This document shows, piece by piece, positions 50,530 through 60,774 of a DNA stretch of 64,000 nt (its first letter is position 1; each line of letters opens with the position of its first letter). The stretch comes from Amblyomma americanum (lineage: Eukaryota; Arthropoda; Arachnida; Ixodida; Ixodidae). Below the pieces are notes generated by a model. That model was not told where the DNA came from, ran no database searches, and saw only the letters and a program-made list of their open reading frames with translations. A program made the translations under genes and the position numbers. Location: contig NC_135505.1 of assembly GCF_052857255.1 (NCBI RefSeq), positions 62,037,149-62,101,148 of the forward strand, read 5' to 3'.

Positions 50530-51016
50530 TTTCTGTTCAAAGTAGTAACGTTTACTACCTAAGCCATGTTAGTTGCACCCGCATTTACTACCTACGCTTC
50601 TTCTGAAGTAGTAGAAAGGTAGTAACGGCAGCAGTTACTACCTATTTACTACCTCTTTCTTTGAGGTAGTAACTAGGTAGTGAAAAGGTAGTACAAAGGT
50701 AGTAACAGCGAAAAAGGGTAGTAACTCCTTTTTACTACCTTTTTTTTAAGAGTCTAACTACACTTCTTATATAGTAAGTGATATAAAACATTGCTGTTAC
50801 TACGTTCGGAGGTATTAGATACTACTGAGGGTAACTTGAAGGTACTACGCTAAGGGTAGTAAATGTTGCTAAACGTAGTTCCTTCGGGCACCTCTGAGTG
50901 GCTGCAACATTTACTACCTTGCAGTTGCTACCTATAATTACTACCTAGGTAGTAACAGACGTAACAAGCAGTTACTTCCCTGAAAGTTAGTAACTACAAC
51001 TACATTTTTATAGCCT
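50530..51016. repeat. GGTAGTAA / TTACTACC motif array, right copy (inverted)
   Basis: Dense TTACTACC and GGTAGTAA motifs. The reverse complement of 50895-51016 aligns with 11745-11870 of the left array (shared TAGTTACTAAC, TAGTAACTGCTTGT, TTACTACCTAGGTAGTAA). A second terminus-like CTACCTTTTTTTTAAGAG sits at 50731-50752. The outer edge at 51016 adjoins an RTE-like LINE fragment directly. Confidence 0.8.
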
Positions 51017-51310
51017 AGTTCTCATCTATCCTGTAATCCGTGATAGCACAGTATTTTCCCGTCCTTTAGTTCTCTATATACTCCTCACCTTGTCCTCCTA
51101 ACTTCAATAAGCCCTCGCACATCCCATTTAATGACTGCTAGCTCCTCGAACAGCACTGCTAGGCTAGCCTCACTATATAGATAAGGGTCTATAGCGTCAA
51201 ACGTTGAGAGGTTTCAGATTCCAATGCCGGCTTGTCTGGAGCCAGAAATTCTTAGCATCCTCCGCTGCCCTCCACCGTCTGACCACCACCGTGGTCAGTT
51301 GGTCCACAGT
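51017..51310 (-). mobile_element. RTE-like LINE, 5' fragment, antisense
   Basis: This matches the upstream part of the LINE at 9324-11230 in the same antisense orientation (CCTAGTTCTC, CTCACCTTGTCCTCCTAACTTCA, GCTCCTCGAACAGCACTGC). It then extends further into a 5' region (TCAAACGTTGAGAGG, CCAATGCCGGC) not present in the left copy. It is cut sharply by the GGTAGTAA array. Confidence 0.65.
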
Positions 51311-51464
51311 CGTTGGGGACTGAGGGCCGACGGTTAATCGGTTTGTTCATTGGAGGTTGTGGCCAAGTACTACACCAGTAGTGGTGAGGGAGTGCATTGT
51401 CTTTTCTGGTCAACGTAGATTTGGCCGAGCCCTAGGCCTCGATATGCAATTCTTTCAACACATG

Positions 51465-51548
51465 GAGATTTTTTTTTCAGCCCGGAAGAGAATTGCGCGG
51501 CCTCGGGATTCGAGGCACGGTCCTCTTGCACGCGAGGCGGACACTCTA
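51465..51548 (-). repeat. tRNA-Ala-like SINE head, antisense
   Basis: On the minus strand: GTCCGCCTCGCGTGCAAGAGG with CGTGCCTCGAATCCCGAGG, then GCGCAATTCTCTTCCGGGC and an A run. It has the same order as the element at 63060-63170. The tRNA 5' half is missing. Confidence 0.6.
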
Positions 51549-51579
51549 TCTTAATTACATCGCTTCAAGTAAAATCACA

Positions 51580-52375
51580 ATACACTGGTCTGATGGGAGA
51601 CTTCAATTCGAAGGTAGGCAAAAAGCAGGCTAGCTACCAGGCGGTAGGCGACTATGGTATAGATTCTAGTAATAGCAAGGGAGAGTTCTTAGTAGAGTTC
51701 GCAGATTGAAATAATTTATGGATCATGAATACCCTCTTACGCAAACGAGAGAACAAGTGGACCAGGAAGAGCCCTGATGCTGAGACTAAAAATAAAATCG
51801 GCTTTATACTGTATGCTCAACCTGGCATCATTCAGGATGTGGACGTCCACAGAAAAGTGCATTGTAGCAACCACACAATGGTAAGGTCTCAAATTAGCTT
51901 AGACTTGAAGAGGGACCGAAAGAAGCAAGTGAAGAGGAAGTCCATTAACGGCTTAGCGGTAAGAGGGAAAATAGAGGGATTCAGGATATCACCGCTGAAG
52001 AGGTATTCAGCATTAACCGAGGAAGACAAGCTTAATTTTCATACAATGAACGATGTTATCACAGCTATCATTACGCAGTGTACTGTAGAAGTAGGCGGTA
52101 GGATGGCTCGACAGGACACCGGCAAGCTATCTCAGGAGGCGAAATATCTGATTAAGAAACGTCAAAACATCAAGGAATCACCCTACAGACAGAATACAAC
52201 AAGCAGAGCTATCGAAGTTAATACATAAATGGTTTTATTTATTTGTGTCATAAATATTTGTTATTTATGTGTCCTAAATGGAAGGTAGCGGACATAAGGA
52301 AGTTTAATGTGGAGAGAGTCGAGCATGCTCTAAAGAACGGAGGCAGCCTTAAAGCGGTGAAGAGGATCCCATTTT
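51580..52375 (+). mobile_element. RTE-like LINE fragment (endonuclease end)
   Basis: The frame 51725-52228 reads MNTLLRKRENKWTRKSPDAE then TKNKIGFIL and SNHTMVRSQISLDLKRDRKK, the last endonuclease blocks of the RTE-type LINE. It continues YSALTEEDKLNFHTMNDVI. The next frame (52257-) has DIRKFNVERVEHALKNGGS. It is opposite in orientation to 51017-51310, as in an inverted 5' end or two independent fragments. RT is absent. Confidence 0.75.
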
Positions 52376-52403
52376 TTCTGCATTCAGGTTTCGCAGCATT
52401 TCA

Positions 52404-52766
52404 TGCCTTGTGCCAGGCAGTGCGCATGACTCGACAGCATTTAGGATGTCGAAGCTCTACAAGAACAGCGACCAACTGTTGCCAAAGGGCAGCCAGCTCT
52501 TTGAGGGGAAGCATCTTTCCTTCATGCTTCTCGCTGACCTTGCGTATCCCCCACTGCCCTGGATCTTGAAAGGCTACACAGGGAGGCTATCCAAAGAAGC
52601 AGAGTCCTTCAACGTGTACCACAGCACTGGGAGGAATGTTGTAGAACAGGCATTTGGCAGGTTGAAGGGGCGTTGGCGCGTTTTACTTAAGCGCACAGAC
52701 ATAAATTATAAGCTTGTGCCCACTGTTGCCCTCACAGCATGCGTGCTGCACAACTTTTGTGAGTAG
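52404..52766 (+). pseudogene. Harbinger-type transposase, C-terminal nuclease fragment
   Basis: The open stretch reads VPGSAHDSTAFRMSKLY, then FMLLADLAYPPLPWILKGY, then VEQAFGRLKGRWRVLLKRT, ending LTACVLHNFCE and TAG. It includes the second Asp (GSAHD), a third block (LLADLAYP where GDSAYP is usual, keeping the Asp) and the catalytic Glu (VVEQAFGRLKGRW). The N-terminal half and the first Asp are absent; the upstream 150 bases are RTE LINE. This is the half missing from the 39709-41006 element, but the two do not overlap enough to say they are the same family. No inverted repeats were seen. Confidence 0.85.
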
Positions 52767-52939
52767 TATTCAGAAACCTATGAGGACTCCTGGGGTGCCA
52801 TTGTTTCAGCTACTGAATCGGAAGACTTTCCGTAGCCCGTCAGCAGGCCTTATGCAGGCACCCAACAGTCGGACGTAAGGGGCTGCCTGAGCAATTATTT
52901 AGCCCATAACTTCCCGATTCGCACAAGTAGCTTCCGCTA

Positions 52940-53104
52940 AGTGAAAATGAAAATTGGTTTTGCGGGAAACGAAATGGCACAGTATCTGTCTCACATATCG
53001 GTGGACCACCTGAACTGTGCATAAGGGAAGGGATAAAGGAGGGAGTAAAAGAAGAAAGGAAGCAAGAGAGTGCAGGGCTCCGGAATAATTTCACCACCTG
53101 GGGA
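52940..53104. repeat. Dispersed tick-type repeat, truncated
   Basis: GAAAATGAAAATTGGTTTT, CAGTATCTGTCTCA, GGGAAGGGATAAAGGAGGG and GGCTCCGGAATAATTTC form an order I associate with a common tick SINE-like repeat. Its last part (AATTTCACCACCTGGGGA) resembles the Ruka body in reverse complement. It is cut by the GC-rich LINE at 53105. Confidence 0.5.
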
Positions 53105-55651
53105 GCGGATACCGGCCAGTGGCATTAACATCGGCGGCAGGTAAGCTCATGGAGCATATGGCGTTGCAGCGTCTGAACGAGCTGGCTGCGGAGGCTGATT
53201 TGTTTGACGAGCGGCAGACGGGTTTCCGTGGGATGCGGTGCACGGCTGATTCTATATCGGACGTTGTTACAGCGCTGGAGCATGCCAGGGCAGCAGGCCA
53301 GGTTGCGCTGCTGCTGCTACTGGACGTCTCGGGCGCTTTTGACAACGTTCACCGCGCACCAATTCTCGCGGTGCTGAGGGGGCCGGTGTGAGCGGGCGCC
53401 TTTTGCGATACGTTCATGGCTTCCTGAGCGGGCGCACCATGCGCGTACGAGTAGGGGGTAAGCTCTCCAAGCCTCGCCCGGTCGACATGGGCGTGCCGCA
53501 GTGCTCTGTCCTATCACCATTTCTGTTTAATGTGGCCATGTCGGTGGTGCCGGCCTCCCTCCCCACGAGCGGGCGACACCATGTGTACATGTCCATATAT
53601 GCAGACGACATAGCTCTGTGGTGCCGGGAACCACCGGGCGAGGCGTTCCGTGTGCGGGGGTGCCTTCAGGGAGCCCTGACCGCAATCGATGCCAGCTTGC
53701 GCGGCCTTGGTCTGTCGCTGAGCGCGGACAAATTGGTGGCCATGGCCTGCGTTTCGCGCTCGCGCGCGCACCTTGCGCCACTGTCACTGGACGGGACTCC
53801 GATTCCTTGGCGTAAATCGGTGCAGTACCTTGGCCTGGACATCGACTGGCGCCTTTCCTTCCGCCCCGCGGCGACCAAGGCCTGTCTGCAGATGAAGAGG
53901 ATCACCGCTGCCGTGCACAAGCTCACCGCTCGAGGCCAGAGCATCTCCCAGCAAGCCGCGCTGCGTCTATACAATGCCGCAGCATTGGGGGCGGTGCTCT
54001 ATGCGCTGCCGCTCGTCACGGTGTGCAAGCCGTGCTGGAAGAAGCTCGAGCTTCAGCACCGCAAGTCCCTGCGCGTGTGCCTAGGCCTGCCCAAAAACTC
54101 GCAGTGCGCCGCAACGTTGGCCGAGGCAGGAGCGTGGCCCCTTGAGCTCCAAGCAGCGCGCACGGCACTGAATCACATCGACCGGCTTTACCGCGCACCG
54201 GAAGGCGGCTCGCTGCTGCAGCGTATGCGCTCGCACCCGCGCTCACGAATGGGCGCGGCGCTGCTCGAGTATGAGCAATTGACCCAAGGCCCACCCCTCT
54301 ACGGCTCCTGCGCGCCCTGGCCTGCTGCCTCGGAGGTACAGCGAGAGATCGTCGGCATCGCGGGAAAGCGTAGCACACCCCTCTGCGCTGTGCAGCAGCT
54401 GGCTAGAGCCGTCATACATGAGGAGCTCCAGGACCATCTCGTCGTGTACACCAACGGCTCAGTGGCCCGCGACAGCTGCTCCCTTGCTGCGGCGGCCACC
54501 ATCCCCGCCCTGCGACTGCACAGCCAGCAACACGCAACCTTCCTGGGCTCCACCACGGCGGAGTTGATGGGGATCCGGCTCGGGCTGGACCTGCTGCTCA
54601 CCCTCGGCCCTCCGCCGCCCAGGAGTGCTCTGCTGTGCGACTCCCGCGCCGCCCTCAGCCGCCTGCAATCTAACGGCCGCGGTACCCCACTAGTGCGGGA
54701 AATTCGCTCGCGCATCGAGCGCCTCGCGCAGAGAGGTTGTGCCGTGCGTGCACAGTGGGTGCCCGGTCACTGCGGCATCGCCGGCAACGAAGAAGCTGAC
54801 GACCTCGCGACCGCTGCACACCAACTACCTGCCAGCGATCTGCCCCTTGCGCTGGAGGACGTGCGTGCGGCCATTCACGACCATCTCCGAAAGCAGCACC
54901 CCGACCCACGCATCGCGGGAGGTGAGCGCATCGACAGTGTCATCGGCTGTCGCGCACTTACACGGTCGCAACGTGCAATGATCCTCCGCGCGCGCATTGG
55001 CTGCGTGTGGCCCGGGGAACGACGGGTGCGTCACGGAATCGCGACGAGTGATGTGTGTGACGGATGCGGTGCAGTGGAAACACTAGAACATCTGCTCCTT
55101 CGCTGCTCCGCGTTCGCCGATGCTCGTCGCGATATGCTCGCGGCCTATAGGGCGCAGGGCATACTACCAGACTCCATCAAGACGCTATTGTGGCCGCAGG
55201 GCAGTGCGCGCACTCGTGAGTGAACTTTGGTGAGCCTCTGTGCATTCCTCGAACACACGGGCTTGACGTCCCGTCTGTTCTCCGTCAGGTAGTTACACGC
55301 AGTGACCGAATGCTCCGCGAGTTCTACCTTGAACGATTAATAACTGGACGCCCCACTCCAGTTGTAACCTACACAGTGCTGTGCACGTGTGTGATTTAAT
55401 TCCGCTTAAATGAACTAATCACGCGCACAACCTGGACACATTACTTATTGTGTAAATAGTTTGTACATATTACTTCTCCCCCTGTCCTCTATTCCTGTCC
55501 CCTCACCTCTTTCATTTCATTTCTCCATTCTGCCTGCTGTCCTTTATTTCCGCTGCCCCAGCTCAGGTGCTTCAGTATCGATGGCCGGGGCTAGCAAAAA
55601 TCTTTTCCTTCCTTTTTACTATTATTTTTAATAAAACCACTACCACCACCA
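53105..55651 (+). mobile_element. GC-rich RNase-H LINE, 5'-truncated
   Basis: Markedly GC-rich coding sequence begins abruptly inside RT (GYRPVALTSAAGK) and ends with a ~430-nt 3' UTR and a (CCA)n tract at ~55630-55651. RT followed by RNase H places it near I/LOA-type LINEs, but it is only distantly related to copies A-E. The codon composition (strong G/C at third positions) is unlike the A/T-rich copies nearby. Confidence 0.85.
53119..55223 (+). pseudogene. GC-rich LINE ORF2 remnant (RT and RNase H)
   Basis: Frame 1 (53119-53391) has the RT start and motif A (LLLDVSGAFDNV). A shift in a G run near 53370-53390 moves to frame 2 (53388-55223, 611 codons). That frame has GVPQCSVLSPFLFN (the usual QGS is QCS), YADD, a thumb, RNase H (VYTNGSV, TTAELMGI, LLCDSRAAL, WVPGHCGIAGNEEADDLA) and a final knuckle (CDGCGAVETLEHLLLRC). 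Two likely inactivating changes are TDGS to TNGS at the first RNase H Asp and the QC substitution in RT. It has no endonuclease or ORF1. It is a dead fragment, though frame 2 is long and open. Confidence 0.88.
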
Positions 55652-55652
55652 C

Positions 55653-55727
55653 CACATTGCACAGCACGCACACGCCTTAACGTTTCGCCTCCATCGAAAT
55701 GCAGCCGCCGCGGTCGGGTTCGAACAC
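55653..55727 (-). repeat. Ruka-like SINE fragment, antisense
   Basis: TTTCGCCTCCATCGAAATGC then GCCGCCGCGGTCGGGTTCGA is the SINE body and B-box region on the minus strand. Head and tail are missing. Confidence 0.7.
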
Positions 55728-56332
55728 TAAAGTGCATTTAGCAGAAAATTGTTAGCACAGAAGACCGGAACGATGAACACAGTAGCACTGGATAGGCATG
55801 AGGTGTCACTAGAATTTTGTTGTCAAGCAACTTTTTACGGCATTTACCACACACAACTTGCATCTTGTGGAAGTAGACAGCAAATAAGATCCCACACATT
55901 ATATCAAGCACGTCCATTTTGCACAGCCACTTATGTGAAGAGCACCGCAACAAGCAATACTCAGGCAAAAGGCATTTGTTTTTAGTAGCCTGAAAAATCA
56001 TTAATGCTTTCAGTATCTCAGCAGTCTTGGGATTATTTTATTTGGCTGTACAATAATGACTGCTTTCCTGGTCTTGGTGACAACTGAACTACAGTGTCTG
56101 TGGACTGAATGCGCTTGAAATGTGTTCTACTTCAGACAGACTTTATGATAGTCCTCATAATATATGCGACTGTGTGTGCCACATGTTGCTTCTGATATAT
56201 CATGTGGAATCCTGTGTACTGCCTAGTTCCTTATGTTGTGGATTGTATCTGGCAATGTGTGGTTGTCACAGAGAGCTTGGCTCGGCAATACTCTTCACTT
56301 CGCAGTTCACGCCTGTCCTGAGTTAATGTGTT
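55728..56332. other. No recognised feature
   Basis: Open frames of 78-87 codons lie on both strands at 55738-56001. The minus-strand one is Cys-rich (LLRCSSHKWLCKM, VVCGKCRKKLL). I do not recognise it. Confidence 0.35.
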
Positions 56333-56345
56333 CTCTGTCATCTTT

Positions 56346-56586
56346 TGGTTTGGATTGGTTTTTGGAGTTTAACGTTCCAAAGCGACTCAGGCTATAAGGG
56401 ATGCCGTAGTGACGGGCTGCGGAAATTTCGACCACCTGGGGTTCTGTAACGTGCACTGACATCACACAGTGCACGGGCCTCTAGAATTTCGCCTCCATCG
56501 AAATTCGACCGCCACGGCCAGGATCAAACTCGCGTCTTCCGGGTCACCAGCCGAGCGCCACAACCACTGAGCCACTGCGGCGGCTA
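56346..56586 (-). mobile_element. Ruka-like tRNA-derived SINE, minus strand
   Basis: This is a complete antisense copy. On the minus strand the head is GCCGCCGCAGTGGCTCAGTG and the body has GAATTTCGATGGAGGCGAAA and CCCCAGGTGGTC; it runs to the tail. A perfect 13-bp target duplication, CTCTGTCATCTTT, lies at 56333-56345 and 56587-56599. The tail is degenerate (CCAAAAACCAATCC). Confidence 0.93.
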
Positions 56587-56759
56587 CTCTGTCATCTTTA
56601 GTACTGAAAACAGTTTTCCTTTTGTACCATGCATCACCTACTTGAAACCAAAGTATTATTGCATTTTGCAGTTAGTGTAGACATACTATAACTGCCACCC
56701 TTTTTTTTTTCACTCGTATCTTGGACAGCTCTACTATGCATGCATTAACCGAGTGATGT

Positions 56760-57233
56760 TCAAGATCACTTGAAGACAGTGATTTGCTCAATAATTGGAA
56801 AATGGCGTATGTTGTGCCGATTCATAAATCAGGGCCATCTAATCTGGCTTCAAATTATCTCCCAGTATCTCTCACAAGCGCAGTTTTGAAGATTTTGGAA
56901 CATGTATTTTTTACATTGTACACCATCTTAAGTTTTTCCTTATAAATAATAACCAACATGGGTTTCGTAGTGTTTTCATGTGTCACACACTTAACTGAAC
57001 TTGCCCATGATAGAGCTAGTTCTTTAGATAAAGCAGTTTCCGTTGAGTGCATGTTTCTCGATAATATGAAAGCGTTTGACGTTGTACCACATACTTCATT
57101 ACTAGAAAAATTATCATTGTATAACATTAGCAGTAAAGTAGTAGCATGGATCAAAGCGTACCCTCATTTAAGAAATCTAAGGGTGGTGGTTAGTGGTGAA
57201 ATATCGGACGAAGTTGCTGTAACCTCAGGAGTA
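56760..57233 (+). pseudogene. CR1/Jockey-like RT, first part
   Basis: Broken frames give NNWKMAYVVPIHKSGPSNLA, SLTSAVLKILEHVF, then (56958-57239) FSCVTHLTELAHDRASSLDK, FLDNMKAFDVVPHTSLLEKL and SGEISDEVAVTSGV. The motif A Asp is present (LDNMKAFDVV). At least one frame change lies near 56930. The reading stops at the Tc1 insertion, exactly within the GVPQG box. Confidence 0.8.
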
Positions 57234-58305
57234 CAGTAACGAGTAAGAGATTAATTAGCACACATGATGGAACACCGGAGCACCGGAATGACAATGCGTG
57301 GCACTGCGGATGACGAAGAGGCTGATAACGAGAGTGCCGGACCGTTCCCATTCTACAGTATTAGGGGGGTTCAGCGGTCTGTCACGGCCCAGCAAAATTT
57401 ATTTTTCTGTCTCGCTCTCTCTTTTTTTTAGCGCAGCCTTGCTCCCACAGGCAACGGGTGAAGAATAGGATAGTTTTTTTTTTCTTGTTTGGCAGTTATT
57501 TTTGCAAGCAGCCTCAGCCGTGCTGCGTTTGGTAACTGCTTGAGCAACTCTGCATCCAGGAGTTGCCATGGCCTCCCAAAGGAGCAGATTTGAATATAAT
57601 TGAAAATATATGGGGATTAATGAAAAAGCGACTAGCTGTAAGGCAGCTGCACAAATCACCAGATATCCTTTGGGCAGCGGTTCAAGAGGAATGGAGCAGG
57701 CTCCAGGCTCTTCCTGACCTTGCAAGCAGCCTGACTGACTCCTTCCCTGAGCGCCTTCAAAGCGTTGTGAGGGTCGGTGGGGCCTATGCACGCCATTAGT
57801 GCAACGTGTTTGCTCTCGCATCACGACAGCGAGCTGGCTGTCCTCCTCCCTTCTTTCCCTGAATTGATGGGATAGTAGTGCTCCTCTTAATAATGTTACT
57901 ACACTTTCCCAACAAAGTGACTTGTGTGAATTAGTTGCATCGGAAAAATAAACTCTATCCATTTTCCGAGCTTGTGTAATACTGGCTAAAAGTAGCTCTA
58001 TCATCCCGAGCGAGTTCCTTTTGACAAACCATCACGGACAAAAAAAACTAATAAAAAAGTATCCATCTTTGCTCATGATAACCGAGCCAAAATAAATGCC
58101 GCATGCACTGTCACGTAGGGTCAGCACTTCGACGCTCGGGCAATGGCACGCTTCATAAAGCTTACTTCCTGCCAGCCCCCCCCCCCCCCATGCTGGAAAT
58201 ATGGAAATGGCCCGATAGGCAGGTCTGCAAACCACAGCGCCGCACGGCGAGATATACAAATTCTGATCGGCAGTGATTTGTGCTAATATTTTTTACTCGC
58301 GACTG
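57234..58305. mobile_element. Tc1/mariner-like element in the LINE, TA target
   Basis: The termini are CAGTAACGAGTAAGAGAT..TAATTAGCACA and, as reverse complement, CAGTCGCGAGTAAAAAATATTAGCACA, flanked by TA at 57232-57233 and 58306-58307. Outside the TAs the LINE codons join up (GV / PQGSVLGPLLF). The 1.07-kb body holds a transposase remnant at 57563-57799 and a poly-C run near 58180. Confidence 0.9.
57563..57799 (+). pseudogene. Tc1-type transposase, C-terminal remnant
   Basis: The reading is PWPPKGADLNIIENIWGLMK, KRLAVRQLHKSPDILWAAVQ, EEWSRLQALPDLASSLTDSF and PERLQSVV. The block DLNxIENxWGxxK carries the last acid (here Glu) of the DDE/D triad in Tc1 transposases. The earlier two-thirds (HTH and first two Asp) are absent or unreadable between 57240 and 57560. 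It cannot act alone. Confidence 0.88.
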
Positions 58306-59146
58306 TACCACAAGGGTCAGTTCTGGGGCCACTTTTATTTGTAATTTTTATAAATGACATTTTCGCTGGTATATCGTCTACATTAAGGCTGTTCGCAGAT
58401 GACTGTGTTTTGTACCGAACTGTTTCGGTTCCTGCTGAACGTGATGCTTTGCAATGCGACCTTGACAGAATTTCTAAATGGGGCGTCACTATTAATCTCC
58501 GGAAAAGACTCCATATGTGTTTTACTAAGAAAAGGTCACCTAGTAATTTTCTGTACAGCATTTACTCCGTGAATTTGTTGTCCGTCACCGAATACAAATA
58601 TCTCAGTGAATATTTAAGTATTGATCTGTGTTGGCATAGGCACATCAATTACATAACTGCAAAAGCAGGTCGAATTTTGACTTTCTTATGCAGGAATTCC
58701 AAGCGTTTTTCTTTACAAAGTAAAGAACTGCTATACACAACTAACGTAAGGCCTATACGTGCACAGTATGCGTATGTGTGCACAGTATAGGGCCCTGAAA
58801 CTAAAAATATTGATAAATTACAGAAGGCGCAAATCTTGACTGTCCACTTTGTTTTAAATACTTACAGCAGATGTCGGATGGGTTTCACTGCAGGGACGCA
58901 GATATGTACTTAGGCAGAAATTCTTCCAAACTATACACCATTCTAAAACAACTATTGACCGTGACCATTATTTCCATCAGACTATATATCTGCAAAAAGG
59001 GCCACACTTTCAAAGTAAAAGAAGTTAAATGCACTACTGACTTACTAAAAATGTCATTTGTTCCAAAAACAATAAATGAATGGAATAAATTGCCCCAGGA
59101 AGTCATTTCAACAAAATCTAATGAATTGTTTGCCGCATTGCTGTAA
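58306..59146 (+). pseudogene. CR1/Jockey-like RT, second part
   Basis: The sequence resumes PQGSVLGPLLFVIFINDIFA, LRLFADDCVLYRTV (catalytic FADD), then KRSPSNFLYSIYSVNLLSVT, YKYLSEYLSIDLCWHRHINY and ITAKAGRILTFLCRNSKRFS, stopping at 58788-58790. The last piece (to 59146) ends FVPKTINEWNKLPQEVISTK. Several frame changes and stops make it inactive. Confidence 0.82.
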
Positions 59147-59449
59147 TTTTATGCTTGTGTTTGTTTGTATCAAATTATGTTGCAATGTATTTTCCGTGAG
59201 AATTTTTTCCCTGCCACTATGTTGTATGTTTATGTTGTAACTCTTTCCGCCCACTGTAGTGGCAAACAGGCACTTTGGGTAATGTGATAAATAAATACAT
59301 TATACAGCCATGTTTGGAATGTAGATCTTTTTTATTTGTCTCAGAAACCACATACAAGAAATATGTGTGTTTTCGAACAACACAAAAGGGTGCAGAGGTC
59401 AAAAAGTGTCAGGAGGACCCCTGATTATTAATGTGATTTCTATTGTTTT

Positions 59450-60215
59450 CACATCAGATAAACACACCACTGTTTGTACCTCTCCAGTGAAGCAAAATAA
59501 ATGTCACCCTTTGGCTAGTAATAAAAAGAAAGCATGCATAAATACAGTTAATTAAAAGACAGCAACAAAAAACAGATGTCACTAATATTCGAGATTATCA
59601 CATATCTGAAAAAGGTTATCAAAAATCTTAAAATCAAATTAGGAACTGAGAAACAGATCACACAGTTTATACCTTTCTGGTGAAGGAAAACAAATGATCT
59701 TTGGCAAGTACTAAAAGAAAGCACGCATTAATATAGTTTAATAAAATACACCAGCAAAAAGTAGATGTCATTAAAATTCGAGATTAATACATATCTGAAA
59801 CAAGATTATCAAAAATCCTAAAATTTAAGGAACTGGGAAACATATCACATAGTTTGTACCTCTCCAGTCAAGAAAAATAAATGACTTCGGCAATACAAGA
59901 AAACATGCAGAAATATAGTTCATTAAACGACCCCCAACAAGCTGGCATCATTAAAACTGAAGGTTATCACATTTGAAACAAGAATACCAAAAATATCTTA
60001 AAATCAAATTAGGAACTGAGAAACATCACACAGTTTGTACCTCTCTGGTGAAGGAAAACAAATGACCTTTGGCAAGTACTAAAAGAAAGCATGCGTATAG
60101 TTCATTAAAACACCAACAAAAAGCAAGCTTCATTAATACTCTTAATATATATCTGGAAAAAACATTGCCATTATCTTGTAAACAAATTAGGAACTGACAA
60201 ACACATCACACAAAA
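59450..60215. repeat. Tandem repeat, ~181-193-bp unit, about four copies
   Basis: The phrase TTTGTACCTCTCC(A)GTGAAG (with variants) recurs at 59473, 59666, 59853 and 60034, giving spacings of 193, 187 and 181 bases. Each unit also has AAATTAGGAACTGAGAAACA, a (TT)GGCAAGTACTAAAAGAAAG block and AGTTNATTAAAA. The units are AT-rich and ~80% alike. It is a small satellite-like block. Confidence 0.85.
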
Positions 60216-60774
60216 TGAAACTGAAGAAGGACGCAAGAAAAACCACTGCCTCGGTAGATAATAATAATAATGAAGATAGGAGCATATTATTAAAAACAAA
60301 AAAGTACATTAACTTACTACAGACTTTTGACTTGTCAGGAATCTAATATTACAATTATAATGTTTGTGATAATGCACATCCTTATACTTACCTATAAGGT
60401 ATTAGGGTAGATTAACAGGACACTGAGAACAAATAGAAACTGGCCTGTATTGTAACTGTACCGTGCTCAAACCACAGAGACCATTCACACCAAAATTGGA
60501 GCTTTTTGTAAGCTGGAAAAGAAAAACAGGCATTGCCGTCAGCTGCCGATTTCGGAAGTGGAATGCATGTATCAACACAGATTTTTGGGCGCGGATCCCA
60601 GAAGCTAAGCTACACCACCATTCACTTGTACACGATGGCAGCCTGGTGGCAGAAAGTACAGATGTCACAAATTTGAATTGACTGCTGGCAAATTTTTAAA
60701 ATCCAATTTTCTCTGCTACAAATGCATCTTTTGGTGCTAGAGAAATGGCAATACAGCCAGAAAGAGGCAAAGAA
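60216..60774. other. No recognised feature
   Basis: A short (ATA)n run lies at ~60259-60272. Overlapping open frames at 60402-60681 lie on both strands with no known motif. Confidence 0.35.

Larger units (their letters stand above)
56725..59300 (+). mobile_element. LINE without RNase H (CR1/Jockey-like), split by a Tc1-like element
   Basis: RT sequence runs from NNWKMAYVVPIHKSGPSNLA (56785) to NEWNKLPQEVISTKSNEL (59130), with a 3' UTR ending in ATAAATAAATA near 59295. It is 5'-truncated. A Tc1-like element occupies 57234-58305. The clade is uncertain: no RNase H was seen, and the TINEWNKLP end is common in CR1/L2/Jockey-type LINEs. Confidence 0.8.

Noticed and set aside
55738..56001. Cys-rich minus-strand ORF as a zinc-finger gene
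   Set aside because: Cysteine spacing fits no finger type I know, and there is no start context or neighbour support.
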